Shown one piece after another: positions 35,611 to 43,418 of a DNA stretch of 58,229 nt. Origin of the DNA: Lachnospiraceae bacterium (GTDB lineage: Bacteria; Bacillota; Clostridia; Lachnospirales; Lachnospiraceae); assembly GCA_022768465.1 (NCBI GenBank), contig JALELZ010000004.1, forward strand, positions 1 to 58,229, read 5' to 3'. A program made the position numbers and the translations under genes. The first letter of the stretch is position 1. Every line of letters starts with the position of its first letter. The notes under the pieces were generated by a model. That model saw only the letters and a program-made list of their open reading frames with translations. It searched no databases and was not told the origin of the DNA.

Positions 35611-36567
35611 ATGACCCTTCAGCAGCTAACATATATTTCAACCGTAGCAAAATACGGCTCCTTCAGTAAGGCCGCCCAAAGTCTATATGTTTCACAGCCC
35701 GGCATAAGCCGTATGGTTCAGGCACTTGAAGAGGAATTAGGCATAACTATTTTTGTTCGCTCAAGTGCAGGCATTTCTCTTACAGATCAGGGCAGAGAGC
35801 TTCTAAACATGGGCAACCGTCTGCTTCAGGATGCTGACCGCATAAAGGAGCATTTCATCGAAACAGAATCCGATACCTCTGATACCTTGAGCGTAAGCGC
35901 ACAGCACTACAGCTTTGCGATTGATGCTATGATGATGGTTCAGAAGCGCTCCGATAAAAAAGCCTATACTTTTAAAACCTATATCGAGCAGGGGCCTCAC
36001 GTTGTAAGGCACGTCGTTGAAAAAGAATCCGAACTCGGCTTTATCTTTATTACTACGGAAAACAAGCGCCATATGAATCGTGTATTCGATGACAACGATC
36101 TTGAATTTCACTGTCTAATTGAAAGCAAGCCCTATGTTTTTGTTCACAACTCACACCCGCTTGCAGACAAAAAGATAGTGACCTTTGACGATCTTAAGCC
36201 TTATCCGTGCATCATGTATGAATTAGATGCAGATGCCCCTTCAATCCTTAATGAAGAGCTCGTAACAACTAACGGCTTCTTCCCGAATAAGGTTAATGTT
36301 GTAAACGGTTTATATCAAAGTCTCAGCATAATGGTTGAAAATCAGGGCTTTGACATGGGTACCGGTGTCCTTTCACGCAGCAACCGTAAATACGGAGTTG
36401 TGCGTATTCCTGTAAAAGACTACGACATGCCTGTCGAAATAGGATACATTTGCCGAAAGGGGCATAAGCTGAGCCCGCTTGCCGAGGAATATATAAGATG
36501 TGTAAATGAATTATGGAATGAAACAAAAATCATTGATTCAGAATCCAATAACACTTTGAACGTATAA
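35611..36567 (+). CDS. LysR family transcriptional regulator
   Basis: An N-terminal winged helix-turn-helix (FSKAAQSLYVSQPGISRMVQALEEELG, about 18-42) is followed by a periplasmic-binding-like effector domain; length 318. LysR proteins bind a divergent promoter and respond to a small ligand, often a metabolite of the regulated pathway. The CGGAGG site fixes the start. The divergent neighbour is a remnant of a sulfur amino acid enzyme, so its original target may be lost. Confidence 0.93.
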   Translation: MTLQQLTYISTVAKYGSFSKAAQSLYVSQPGISRMVQALEEELGITIFVRSSAGISLTDQGRELLNMGNRLLQDADRIKEHFIETESDTSDTLSVSAQHYSFAIDAMMMVQKRSDKKAYTFKTYIEQGPHVVRHVVEKESELGFIFITTENKRHMNRVFDDNDLEFHCLIESKPYVFVHNSHPLADKKIVTFDDLKPYPCIMYELDADAPSILNEELVTTNGFFPNKVNVVNGLYQSLSIMVENQGFDMGTGVLSRSNRKYGVVRIPVKDYDMPVEIGYICRKGHKLSPLAEEYIRCVNELWNETKIIDSESNNTLNV

Positions 36568-36606
36568 AAAAAGGCTCTGCAGTTTATATCGCCGCAGAGC
36601 CTTTTT
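36568..36606. terminator. Bidirectional intrinsic terminator
   Basis: AAAAAGGCTCTGC (36568-36580) pairs with GCAGAGCCTTTTT (36594-36606). Both arms carry A/T tracts, so it can end the LysR transcript on the plus strand and the AGCS transporter transcript on the minus strand. Confidence 0.88.
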
Positions 36607-36670
36607 ATATTTTATGTTTTATTCTTTTTACGTCTTGTTCTTTTTCTTCTATATTATTCAGTAAATAAGA

Positions 36671-38050
36671 TTACTTCTTCTTATTATAAGAATATTCATT
36701 TACTGATTTAACTACAACACCTGTAAGAGCGAACAGTGCGATTGCGTTCGGGATTACCATAAGCTGGTTGAACATATCTGAAAGCTCCCATACAAGGTCG
36801 TTTGATGCAAGTGTGCCAAGGAAAATGAACACAATAGCAATGATTGAATATATTAACTGGCTCTTCTCACCAAACAGATATTTGATATTAATCTTTCCGA
36901 AGAGGTTCCAGCCAAGGATGGTTGAATAAGCAAAGAACAGAAGGCAGATAGCTACGAAGCCTGCGCCGACCTTCTCACCCATAACAACACCGAAGGCTGT
37001 CTGTGCAAGGTTTGCCTTTCCTATAGTATCAGGTATAACGCCTGATGCAAGGATACCGTCGCTTGTGTAAAGTGTTGAGATGATAACGAGAGCATTAAGA
37101 GTAAGTACTACGAATGTATCAATAAATACACCTACCATTGCTACTACACCCTGCTCGTGAGGTGTCTTAACGTCTGCAAGAGCATGTGCATTAGGTGTTG
37201 AACCCATACCAGCCTCATTAGAGAAAAGTCCTCTCTTAGCACCCTGGCTGATAGAGATCTTAAGTGCTACACCGAATCCGCCGCCGATGATTGCCTGTGG
37301 AGCAAATGCATACTTGAAGATCATGCCGAAGGTCTCAGGAATGTACTTGATACGAACAACGAGTACGTAAAGTCCTCCTAAAATGAATATTAATGCCATT
37401 ACAGGAACTATCTTCTCTGTTACAGCTGCAAGTCTCTTTGTTCCTCCTATGAAAATGAATCCGCTGAATGCAACAAGCACGATACCTGTGATCCATGTAG
37501 GAATACCAAAGGCTGTGTTAAATGTTGATCCGATAGAGTTTGACTGAACCATACAGCCGAAGAAACCGAGTGCAAGGATAATTGCTATTGCAAAGAATCC
37601 TGCAAGGAACTTTCCTAATGTTCCCTTGAATGCTGTTGTTATGTAATAAACAGGGCCACCATGGATCTTGCCGTCAGCTTCAACTCTTCTTGTAACGATA
37701 GCCATTGTAGCCTCTGCATAGATAGTAGCCATCCCGAAGAATGCTATGATCCACATCCAGAAAATAGCTCCCGGACCTCCTGTAAGAATAGCTCCGCTGG
37801 CACCTACGATGTTTCCTGTACCAACCTGAGCAGCTATTGCTGTTGCAAGAGCCTGGAATGAGCTCATACCGTTATCCTTTTTCTCGCCTCTTAAGGTAAG
37901 CTCACCAAAGGTCTTCTGAAGTCCTTCCTTAAAACATCTCACCTGTACAAAACGTGTCTTCACGGTGTACCAAAGACCCATAGCCAGAAGCAGGAACACC
38001 AGAATGTAATCTGACAGATAGGAATTGATCGTCTGTACTACTTTAAGCAT
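36671..38050 (-). CDS. Alanine/glycine:cation symporter (AGCS family)
   Basis: The 459-residue protein has about 11 helices. The AGCS motifs QVGTGNIVGASGAILTGGPGAIFW (about 77-100) and KRGLFSNEAGMGSTPNAHA (about 273-291) are evident. It imports alanine or glycine with Na+ or H+. A glycine riboswitch with a downstream terminator lies in its leader, which makes glycine the probable substrate. RBS and ATG are ordinary. Confidence 0.95.
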   Translation of the reverse strand: MLKVVQTINSYLSDYILVFLLLAMGLWYTVKTRFVQVRCFKEGLQKTFGELTLRGEKKDNGMSSFQALATAIAAQVGTGNIVGASGAILTGGPGAIFWMWIIAFFGMATIYAEATMAIVTRRVEADGKIHGGPVYYITTAFKGTLGKFLAGFFAIAIILALGFFGCMVQSNSIGSTFNTAFGIPTWITGIVLVAFSGFIFIGGTKRLAAVTEKIVPVMALIFILGGLYVLVVRIKYIPETFGMIFKYAFAPQAIIGGGFGVALKISISQGAKRGLFSNEAGMGSTPNAHALADVKTPHEQGVVAMVGVFIDTFVVLTLNALVIISTLYTSDGILASGVIPDTIGKANLAQTAFGVVMGEKVGAGFVAICLLFFAYSTILGWNLFGKINIKYLFGEKSQLIYSIIAIVFIFLGTLASNDLVWELSDMFNQLMVIPNAIALFALTGVVVKSVNEYSYNKKK

Positions 38051-38127
38051 TTAATTGCCCTCCCCGAAATAAATTTGCTTCGTCAGTCTTTTGTACGATC
38101 GTTTGTATATGACTGACTCCGCCGCAT

Positions 38128-38153
38128 AAAAAAAGAACCGCATTGCTCGGTTC
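38128..38153 (-). terminator. Riboswitch expression-platform terminator
   Basis: On the minus strand GAACCG and CGGTTC enclose a 7-base loop and are followed by seven T (38134-38128). It lies between the glycine aptamer and the transporter start, so ligand binding can decide whether transcription proceeds. Confidence 0.85.
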
Positions 38154-38197
38154 CGGAATAAAGGTCAGGCAAAAAATGCCGTGATACGCGTGCTGCT

Positions 38198-38335
38198 TGC
38201 TCTGTCCTTTTGCCTGAGAGTTTCGCGAGATTAATATCTCACTTGCACCTTCGGCACCCAATTTAATGGGATTCTCCAGAGTTTCCTCCACACTTAGTTT
38301 CATGATGAATTTTTCATGATTCAAAGTGGTTCGGC
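38198..38335 (-). ncRNA. Glycine riboswitch, apparently single aptamer
   Basis: The minus strand contains the glycine aptamer signature in order: GGAGGAAACTCTGGAGA, then GGTGCCGAAGGTGCAAG, and GAAACTCTCAGGCAAAAGG with ACAGAG. A second full aptamer is not found before the terminator. Upstream sequence forms a CCACTT/AAGTGTGG hairpin, which could be a remnant partner or a kink-turn helper. Riboswitches of this class before sodium:alanine symporter genes turn expression down in glycine in streptococci; the sign of control here is not proven. Confidence 0.9.
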
Positions 38336-38358
38336 GGAAACATATTTGATTTTCCGAT

Positions 38359-38387
38359 ATGATACATCGAAAAAGAGAAAAATGCAA
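38359..38387 (-). promoter_or_regulatory. Promoter of the riboswitch/AGCS transcript
   Basis: TTGCAT (38382-38387) and TATCAT (38359-38364) on the minus strand have a 17-base spacer. The -35 hexamer lies inside the yitT terminator hairpin. The predicted leader is about 300 bases long. Confidence 0.55.
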
Positions 38388-38405
38388 CCCCTTCAGGCTG
38401 CATTT
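38381..38405 (-). terminator. Terminator after the YitT gene
   Basis: On the minus strand AATGCAGCC pairs with GGGTTGCATT (one G-U) around a short loop, followed by TTTTTCTCTTTTT. It shares sequence with the promoter of the next transcript. Confidence 0.75.
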
Positions 38406-38452
38406 CGCTAAAAAAATGGATTATTTTTTATGCATTTTACTAATATGCTTGA

Positions 38453-39397
38453 TCAATGGAACGGTCTCATATAGAATCTTCCTTCAATATTCTGCGAGGT
38501 AATAACATTTATAAATGCATTCTTATCTATACTCAGAATACTGTGCTTAACAAGCGACAGCTGTTCCGTTCCTATGATGGTATAAACCATCTCGACCTTA
38601 TTTCCTGTGTAACCGCCTTCACCGTTAAAAATAGTGCATGAATGGTTGGTCACTCTTCTTATTTCGGCAGATACCTCATGGGGCTTATCAGTTACGACAA
38701 ACAAGGTCTTTTTTTCATATCTGCGGTAGAGATAATTCAGCATCTGAGTATAAGCGAATTGATAAATAATCGTATAAAGCGCCGACTCCATGCCGAATAT
38801 AATGCCTGATATAACGAGCATTGTAATATTGCAGAGCATTACATAATTAAATGTATTAATGCCTTTTTTTACAGAGCAGCACATTGCAATGAAATCTGTA
38901 CCGCCCTGACTGGCTCCGGATCTTAATACTATAGCACTTGCTGTTCCGCTTATTATACCGCCGAAAACCGCCAGAAGCAGCGGATCATTTGTAATATTGA
39001 TCTTAGGGATAAGGTCTGTTGCAAACGAAAATACAAGTATGCTGTAAAATGAAAACAGCGTGTATTTCTTTCCTATGATCACAAATGCAAATGCTGCCGG
39101 TATAATGTTAAACATCAGAGAAAGCGGAGCAAAAGGAATTGTTAATCCAAAAAACTTGAGTGCAATTCTCTGAATAAGTACGCTGGCTCCGTTAAAGCCT
39201 CCAGGAACAAGATTCGCCGCATTAACAAAGACTGCAATATTAAAGGCACTTAAAAGTGAACCTATAGTTACGCCCAAAATAGTTCTGGCATCTGTTTTGA
39301 TTGAACTGTCGTTGTGCTCCTTAATATAATTCATATAGGACTCATCGACTTTTTGCTTATCCTGTCCAAGATATATTTCTTTAGTTTTGTCAGCCAT
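38453..39397 (-). CDS. YitT family membrane protein
   Basis: Five or six transmembrane helices with the family motif NLVPGGFNGASVLI at about 60-73 and SGASQGGTDFIAM at about 158-170 are followed by a cytoplasmic DUF2179 domain (GEGGYTGNKVEMVYTII). The function of YitT proteins is not known. The ATG at 39397 has a GGAGG site 8 bases upstream; the longer frame beginning at 39427 lacks one. Monocistronic by its promoter and terminator. Confidence 0.92.
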   Translation of the reverse strand: MADKTKEIYLGQDKQKVDESYMNYIKEHNDSSIKTDARTILGVTIGSLLSAFNIAVFVNAANLVPGGFNGASVLIQRIALKFFGLTIPFAPLSLMFNIIPAAFAFVIIGKKYTLFSFYSILVFSFATDLIPKINITNDPLLLAVFGGIISGTASAIVLRSGASQGGTDFIAMCCSVKKGINTFNYVMLCNITMLVISGIIFGMESALYTIIYQFAYTQMLNYLYRRYEKKTLFVVTDKPHEVSAEIRRVTNHSCTIFNGEGGYTGNKVEMVYTIIGTEQLSLVKHSILSIDKNAFINVITSQNIEGRFYMRPFH

Positions 39398-39446
39398 AAC
39401 AGCGTCCTCCGTGTGTTGCTCAGGCATATTTAAAGTATTTTGTAGA

Positions 39447-39482
39447 CAATTGGTATTATATCCAATTGAAAAAATTTGTAAA
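39447..39482 (-). promoter_or_regulatory. YitT promoter with palindrome over the -10 box
   Basis: TTTACA (39477-39482) and TATAAT (39455-39460) on the minus strand are 16 bases apart. The palindrome CAATTGG-N8-CCAATTG (39447-39468) straddles the -10 box exactly, the position expected of a repressor operator. Confidence 0.6.
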
Positions 39483-39592
39483 ATAGAAATATAGCCTGCA
39501 AAAATAAGGGTTTTATGTTATTTTTCAACAAATGCTGTTTGGCATTTTTGTACAATCTATTATTGTTTTTCGTACAATTAATTGGTAGCACC

Positions 39593-39627
39593 AAAAAGCA
39601 CCGAAGAGTTTCCTCAACGATGCTTTT
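39593..39627 (-). terminator. Terminator of the infC-rpmI-rplT operon
   Basis: On the minus strand AAAAGCATCG pairs with CGGTGCTTTT (one wobble), with an inner GAG/CTC helix around a GAAA loop, and the right arm ends in a T-run. It lies 20 bases after the rplT stop. Confidence 0.8.
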
Positions 39628-39646
39628 ATTAATTACCAAGCTCTAA

Positions 39647-40006
39647 TTATTTATTAAGAGTGTTCTTTGCAAGCTCGCAAAGTGATGCAAATCCAGCTGC
39701 ATCTGAGATAGCAAGCTCTGAAAGAACCTTACGGTTCATATCAACACCTGCAGTCTTAAGACCATGCATAAGCTGTGAGTAGCTGATACCGTTCATTCTT
39801 GCACCGGCATTGATACGTGTGATCCAAAGAGCTCTGTACTGTCTCTTCTTCTCCTTACGTCCTCTGTATGCGTTAGCAAGTGCTCTCATTACTGACTGCT
39901 TAGCTACACGATACTGCTTTGAACGTGCTCCTCTGTAACCCTTAGCCAGCTTGAGTACTCTGTTATGCTTTCTTCTTGCGTTCATGCCGCCTTTAATTCT
40001 TGCCAT
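39647..40006 (-). CDS. rplT: 50S ribosomal protein L20
   Basis: The 119-residue basic protein starts MARIKGGMNARRKHNRVLKL and shows the normal L20 core (KRQYRALWITRINAGAR). L20 binds 23S rRNA early in large-subunit assembly and is the autogenous repressor of its operon in bacilli and enterobacteria. Third gene of the infC operon. Confidence 0.98.
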   Translation of the reverse strand: MARIKGGMNARRKHNRVLKLAKGYRGARSKQYRVAKQSVMRALANAYRGRKEKKRQYRALWITRINAGARMNGISYSQLMHGLKTAGVDMNRKVLSELAISDAAGFASLCELAKNTLNK

Positions 40007-40032
40007 TTTAATTTCCTCCTACGACTAAAGAT

Positions 40033-40236
40033 TTACAGATAAGGCATTATCTTCTTCATTGTTGCTACGTTTGTAGAATCTACCTCAACGCCCTTTACAA
40101 GATGTCTCTTTCTCTTTCTTGTCTTCTTTGTAAGAATGTGTGACTTGTTAGCATGCATTCTCATGAGCTTTCCTGATCCGGTAAGCTTAAAACGCTTTGC
40201 AGCTGCTCTCTTTGTCTTGAACTTTTTAACTGCCAT
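40033..40236 (-). CDS. rpmI: 50S ribosomal protein L35
   Basis: The 67-residue, Lys/Arg-rich protein matches L35 ([19 protein letters not shown]). It lies between infC and rplT with good ribosome sites on each. Confidence 0.98.
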   Translation of the reverse strand: MAVKKFKTKRAAAKRFKLTGSGKLMRMHANKSHILTKKTRKRKRHLVKGVEVDSTNVATMKKIMPYL

Positions 40237-40262
40237 ATCTGTTTCCTCCTGATTCTTTACGT

Positions 40263-40778
40263 TTATTTTTTCTTAGGGCTTAATATCATAACAAGGCTTC
40301 TGCCCTCAGTCTTTGAAGGCTTATCCACCTGAGCTACATCTCCGAGAGACTCGGCAATGTCATCAAGAATGTATTTTGACTGTCCCATTCTTGAAAGCTC
40401 ACGACCTCTGAATCTAAGGCTGACCTTTACCTTGTTGCCCTTTTCAAGAAACTTTCTTGCGGCTGATACCTTTGTATTGAGATCATTAGTATCGATATTA
40501 GGTGTTAAACGAACTTCCTTGACCTCAATGACATTCTGTTTCTTCTTCTGTTCCTTTTCCCTGCGGCGCTGTTCATAGCGGTACTTGGAAAAATCAATGA
40601 TCTTAACTACCGGCGGTACAGCATTGGCGGCTATCTTAACAAGATCAAGTCCTGCCTCCTCAGCTAAGTGAAGTGCCTGCTCCGAGCTCATAAGTCCAAG
40701 CTGCTCTCCGTCCTCGCCGATCACTCTAACTTCCTTGTCACGGATCTGTTCATTTATCTGAACGTTTATATCGCTAAT
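40263..40778 (-). CDS. infC: Translation initiation factor IF-3
   Basis: IF-3 prevents subunit joining and checks the start codon. The sequence [22 protein letters not shown] begins the N-domain and [14 protein letters not shown] sits in the C-domain. No ATG, GTG or TTG lies in frame near the expected N-terminus. An ATT at 40776-40778 is 9 bases after a perfect AGGAGG, so the likely start is AUU, as in enterobacteria and bacilli, where IF-3 regulates itself by discriminating against rare starts. The product is then 171 residues. Confidence 0.93.
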   Translation of the reverse strand: MSDINVQINEQIRDKEVRVIGEDGEQLGLMSSEQALHLAEEAGLDLVKIAANAVPPVVKIIDFSKYRYEQRRREKEQKKKQNVIEVKEVRLTPNIDTNDLNTKVSAARKFLEKGNKVKVSLRFRGRELSRMGQSKYILDDIAESLGDVAQVDKPSKTEGRSLVMILSPKKK

Positions 40779-40787
40779 ATCAACACA

Positions 40788-40975
40788 CCTCCTCAACAAA
40801 AATATAAGCGGATACTTTCTAAAAGGTATCCGCTCCAAATTCATCTTATTCGCACAAATAAAAATCTAAGTGCTGTAAGCTATTAACCTGCACAGTCTGC
40901 TGTACGAGGTGAGGCGGATTACCTACTTCATTTTATCAACCTGTTAATAATACCTGACAATACAGTGTTTGTCAA
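40788..40975 (-). ncRNA. L20-type leader with attenuator ahead of infC
   Basis: The infC leader is over 150 bases long. Near its end a perfect AGCGGATAC/GTATCCGCT hairpin (40807-40834 with a 10-base loop) is followed by TATATTTTTG, a standard intrinsic terminator just before the ribosome site. This is the layout of the Firmicute L20 leader, where L20 binding upstream favours termination. The upstream half (40850-40975) can form further helices that I did not resolve. Confidence 0.75.
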
Positions 40976-41002
40976 TGGATATTTTTTCTTTTAACAAAGT
41001 TT

Positions 41003-41034
41003 CGGGCGGAATGCCGTATAGACACATCCGCCCG
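41003..41034 (-). terminator. Terminator after ackA
   Basis: CGGGCGGA and TCCGCCCG form an 8-bp GC-rich stem around a 16-base loop, 16 bases past the ackA stop. The T-tract that follows on the minus strand is short. Confidence 0.7.
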
Positions 41035-41049
41035 TATTTTCGAGATTGA

Positions 41050-42261
41050 TTACTTATTCATCTCCTCGATAATTTTTACTGTATCAAGAGCGATCTTGAG
41101 CTCCTCGTTTGTAGGAAGAAGGTATACCTTAACCTTTGAGTCATCAGCAGAGATAAGTGTCTCCTTACCTCTTACGTCATTTCTCTTATCGTCTATCTTA
41201 ACGCCAAGGTATCCAAGATACTGGTCGCAGATTTCCTTACGAGTAAGCTTATCGTTTTCTCCAAGACCTGCTGTGAAGCAGATGCAGTCAACACCGTTCA
41301 TAGCTGCTGCATAAGCACCGATGTACTTAGCAACCCTGTAACGATATGCCTCAAGAGCGATCTCGGCCTTCTTGTTACCGTTATCAGCTGCGTTCTGAAC
41401 ATCTCTGAAGTCTGATGAAACACCGCCTGAAAGTCCGAGTACACCTGACTTCTTGTTGAGTACGCCAAGGATTCCGTCGATGTCAAGGTCAAGTTTGTGG
41501 CAGAGGTACTGCATAACACCAGGATCAACGTCTCCTGAACGTGTTCCCATGATAAGTCCCTCAAGCGGAGTAAGACCCATTGAAGAATCTACGCACTTTC
41601 CGCCGATAGAAGCTGAAATTGAAGCTCCGTTTCCAAGGTGGCAAACGATAACCTTTGCCTTCTCAGGATCAAGACCTGCGATTTCGATAGCTCTGTGTGA
41701 AACGAAGTCATGTGAAGCACCGTGGAAGCCGTAACGACGAACCTCGTACTGCTCATAGTACTCCTCCGGAATACCGTACATATAAGCCTTTGGCTCCATT
41801 CCCATACCGAATGCTGTATCAAATGTACCGCAGTTTGGCTTACCAGGCATAGCAGCCTCACATGCCTTGATACCGATGATATTTGCAGGGTTGTGAAGAG
41901 GTGCAAGGTCTGTGCATCTTACAAGAGCTTCCTTAACTTCTTCTGTGATGAGTACTGATTTAGCAAACTTCTGTCCGCCGTGTACGACTCTGTGTCCGAT
42001 AGCATCGATCTCGTCTGTTGATTTGATTACGCCGTGTACAGGATCTGTGATAGCCTTGATAACGAGCTCTACAGCTACCTGATGATCCTTCATAGGTGTC
42101 TCTATAACATAATCATCCTTACCAGGAACCTTGTGTGTAAGTACTGAACCGTCGATACCGATACGCTCTACAAGACCCTTGCAGAGAACGTCCTGTGTAT
42201 CCATATCAAAGATCTGATACTTGAGGGATGAGCTTCCGCAGTTGATAACTAAAACTTTCAT
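41050..42261 (-). CDS. ackA: Acetate kinase
   Basis: AckA makes ATP and acetate from acetyl phosphate, the last step of acetate fermentation. The family motifs are clear: NCGSSSLKYQIF at 7-18, GHRVVHGG, CHLGNGASISA and GTRSGDVDPG. The ATG at 42261 has AAGGAG upstream; the GTG six bases earlier is not needed. Length 403. It lies downstream of pduL by 32 bases, forming a two-gene acetate unit. Confidence 0.98.
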   Translation of the reverse strand: MKVLVINCGSSSLKYQIFDMDTQDVLCKGLVERIGIDGSVLTHKVPGKDDYVIETPMKDHQVAVELVIKAITDPVHGVIKSTDEIDAIGHRVVHGGQKFAKSVLITEEVKEALVRCTDLAPLHNPANIIGIKACEAAMPGKPNCGTFDTAFGMGMEPKAYMYGIPEEYYEQYEVRRYGFHGASHDFVSHRAIEIAGLDPEKAKVIVCHLGNGASISASIGGKCVDSSMGLTPLEGLIMGTRSGDVDPGVMQYLCHKLDLDIDGILGVLNKKSGVLGLSGGVSSDFRDVQNAADNGNKKAEIALEAYRYRVAKYIGAYAAAMNGVDCICFTAGLGENDKLTRKEICDQYLGYLGVKIDDKRNDVRGKETLISADDSKVKVYLLPTNEELKIALDTVKIIEEMNK

Positions 42262-42293
42262 GTTCACTCCTTAAAATGTCGATTTATTGTTGA

Positions 42294-42869
42294 TTACTTT
42301 ACGATAACACCCATCTGAGGTGATGCACATGATGCTGCGTTAGCCTCATCTGTATCGATATGCATAGCAAGAGCATACTTATCTGAAACACGTACTACAG
42401 TATCGCCGAAGATAAGGTTTCTGCCGTTATCATTCTTAATAAGAACTTCTACGATCTGTCCGTTCTCAACGCCGAACTCAGCAGCATCTGCAGGAGTCAT
42501 GTGAATATGTCTCTTAGCAACGATAACGCCTTCCTTAAGCTCAACCTCACCTGCAGGTCCTACAAGCTTACATGAACCTGAACCTGCGATGTCACCTGAC
42601 TCACGTACAGGAGCTGCGATTCCGAGTGAACGAGCATCTGTAGCTGAAATCTCAACCTGGTTAGCGCTTCTGCATGGTCCGAGTATAGACATCTTTGTCT
42701 CGCCCTTTGAACCAACAACAGTGATCTTCTCGCCTGATGCAAACTGTCCAGGCTGTGAAAGATTCTTCTTAACTGTAAGCTGATATCCTGCTCCGAAAAG
42801 AACCTCAAGTGTCTCCTGAGTAACATGTGCGTGACGAGCACTTGTCTCAACGATAAATTCCTTTGCCAT
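42294..42869 (-). CDS. pduL: Phosphate propanoyl/acetyltransferase (PduL-type)
   Basis: PduL converts acetyl-CoA or propanoyl-CoA to the acyl phosphate, an unrelated substitute for Pta. The two beta-barrel halves carry the zinc-ligand His motifs SARHAHVT at 10-17 and KRHIHMTP at about 123-130. No encapsulation peptide is obvious at the N-terminus, so it is probably cytosolic and not in a microcompartment. A GGAGG site fixes the ATG at 42869. With AckA it completes acetyl-CoA to acetate. Confidence 0.92.
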   Translation of the reverse strand: MAKEFIVETSARHAHVTQETLEVLFGAGYQLTVKKNLSQPGQFASGEKITVVGSKGETKMSILGPCRSANQVEISATDARSLGIAAPVRESGDIAGSGSCKLVGPAGEVELKEGVIVAKRHIHMTPADAAEFGVENGQIVEVLIKNDNGRNLIFGDTVVRVSDKYALAMHIDTDEANAASCASPQMGVIVK

Positions 42870-42933
42870 CGTAATAACCTCCATGGTTTATATAAAAAAT
42901 AATATACATTGCTATCGGCTTGATATAAGCAGA

Positions 42934-43266
42934 TCAGAACTTATCAAATCTGACTACATCAGTAACAAATATAGTAGCTCCGCCGACCTCGATCTGCGTA
43001 GGCATGGTAGCATAATTAACCATGCTCGCACCGGAAATGAAAGGCATATCGACCTTTATCTTCTGTCTTTCTCCGCATTCACTCTTAATGATCTCGATAG
43101 CCTTATCGACTTTATCGTCTTCGGTACCTATCATAAGTGTGACATTGCCCTTGCGCAGGAATCCTCCGGTCGTGTTGAGCTTTGTAATGCTGTAACCGTT
43201 TTTGCTGAGTGCAGAGGTCACATCGTCTTCGTTGTCGTTTCTGACTATTGCATAAATTAATTTCAT
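42934..43266 (-). CDS. Cyclic-di-AMP receptor (PstA/DarA, DUF970)
   Basis: The 110-residue PII-like protein starts MKLIYAIVRNDNEDDV. It contains the TTGGFLRKGNVTLMIGTEDD segment that forms the c-di-AMP pocket and the conserved C-terminal GGATIFVTDV. These trimers bind c-di-AMP but their downstream role is unclear. The start at 43266 has GGAGG upstream. It is divergent from tmcAL and lies 64 bases before pduL. Confidence 0.9.
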   Translation of the reverse strand: MKLIYAIVRNDNEDDVTSALSKNGYSITKLNTTGGFLRKGNVTLMIGTEDDKVDKAIEIIKSECGERQKIKVDMPFISGASMVNYATMPTQIEVGGATIFVTDVVRFDKF

Positions 43267-43418
43267 GGTGTCCTCCATTCCTTTCTCAATTACATCATAA
43301 GCCACGTAATATAATAACACACTAACCTTATGTATTCTACTTTTTTAACCTATTTGTTTCCAAAATTACACAAAAAATGTATACTTATATGTATATTTTT
43401 TTATCGGAGTCTCTAAGA

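Noticed and set aside
38043-38387. A 114-residue minus-strand frame covering the glycine riboswitch.
   Set aside because: Its sequence is the riboswitch and terminator read as protein; it has no ribosome site.
40778-40844. N-terminal extension of IF-3 to an upstream start.
   Set aside because: The extra residues lie in the attenuator and its hairpin, and the usual IF-3 N-terminus begins at the ATT codon.
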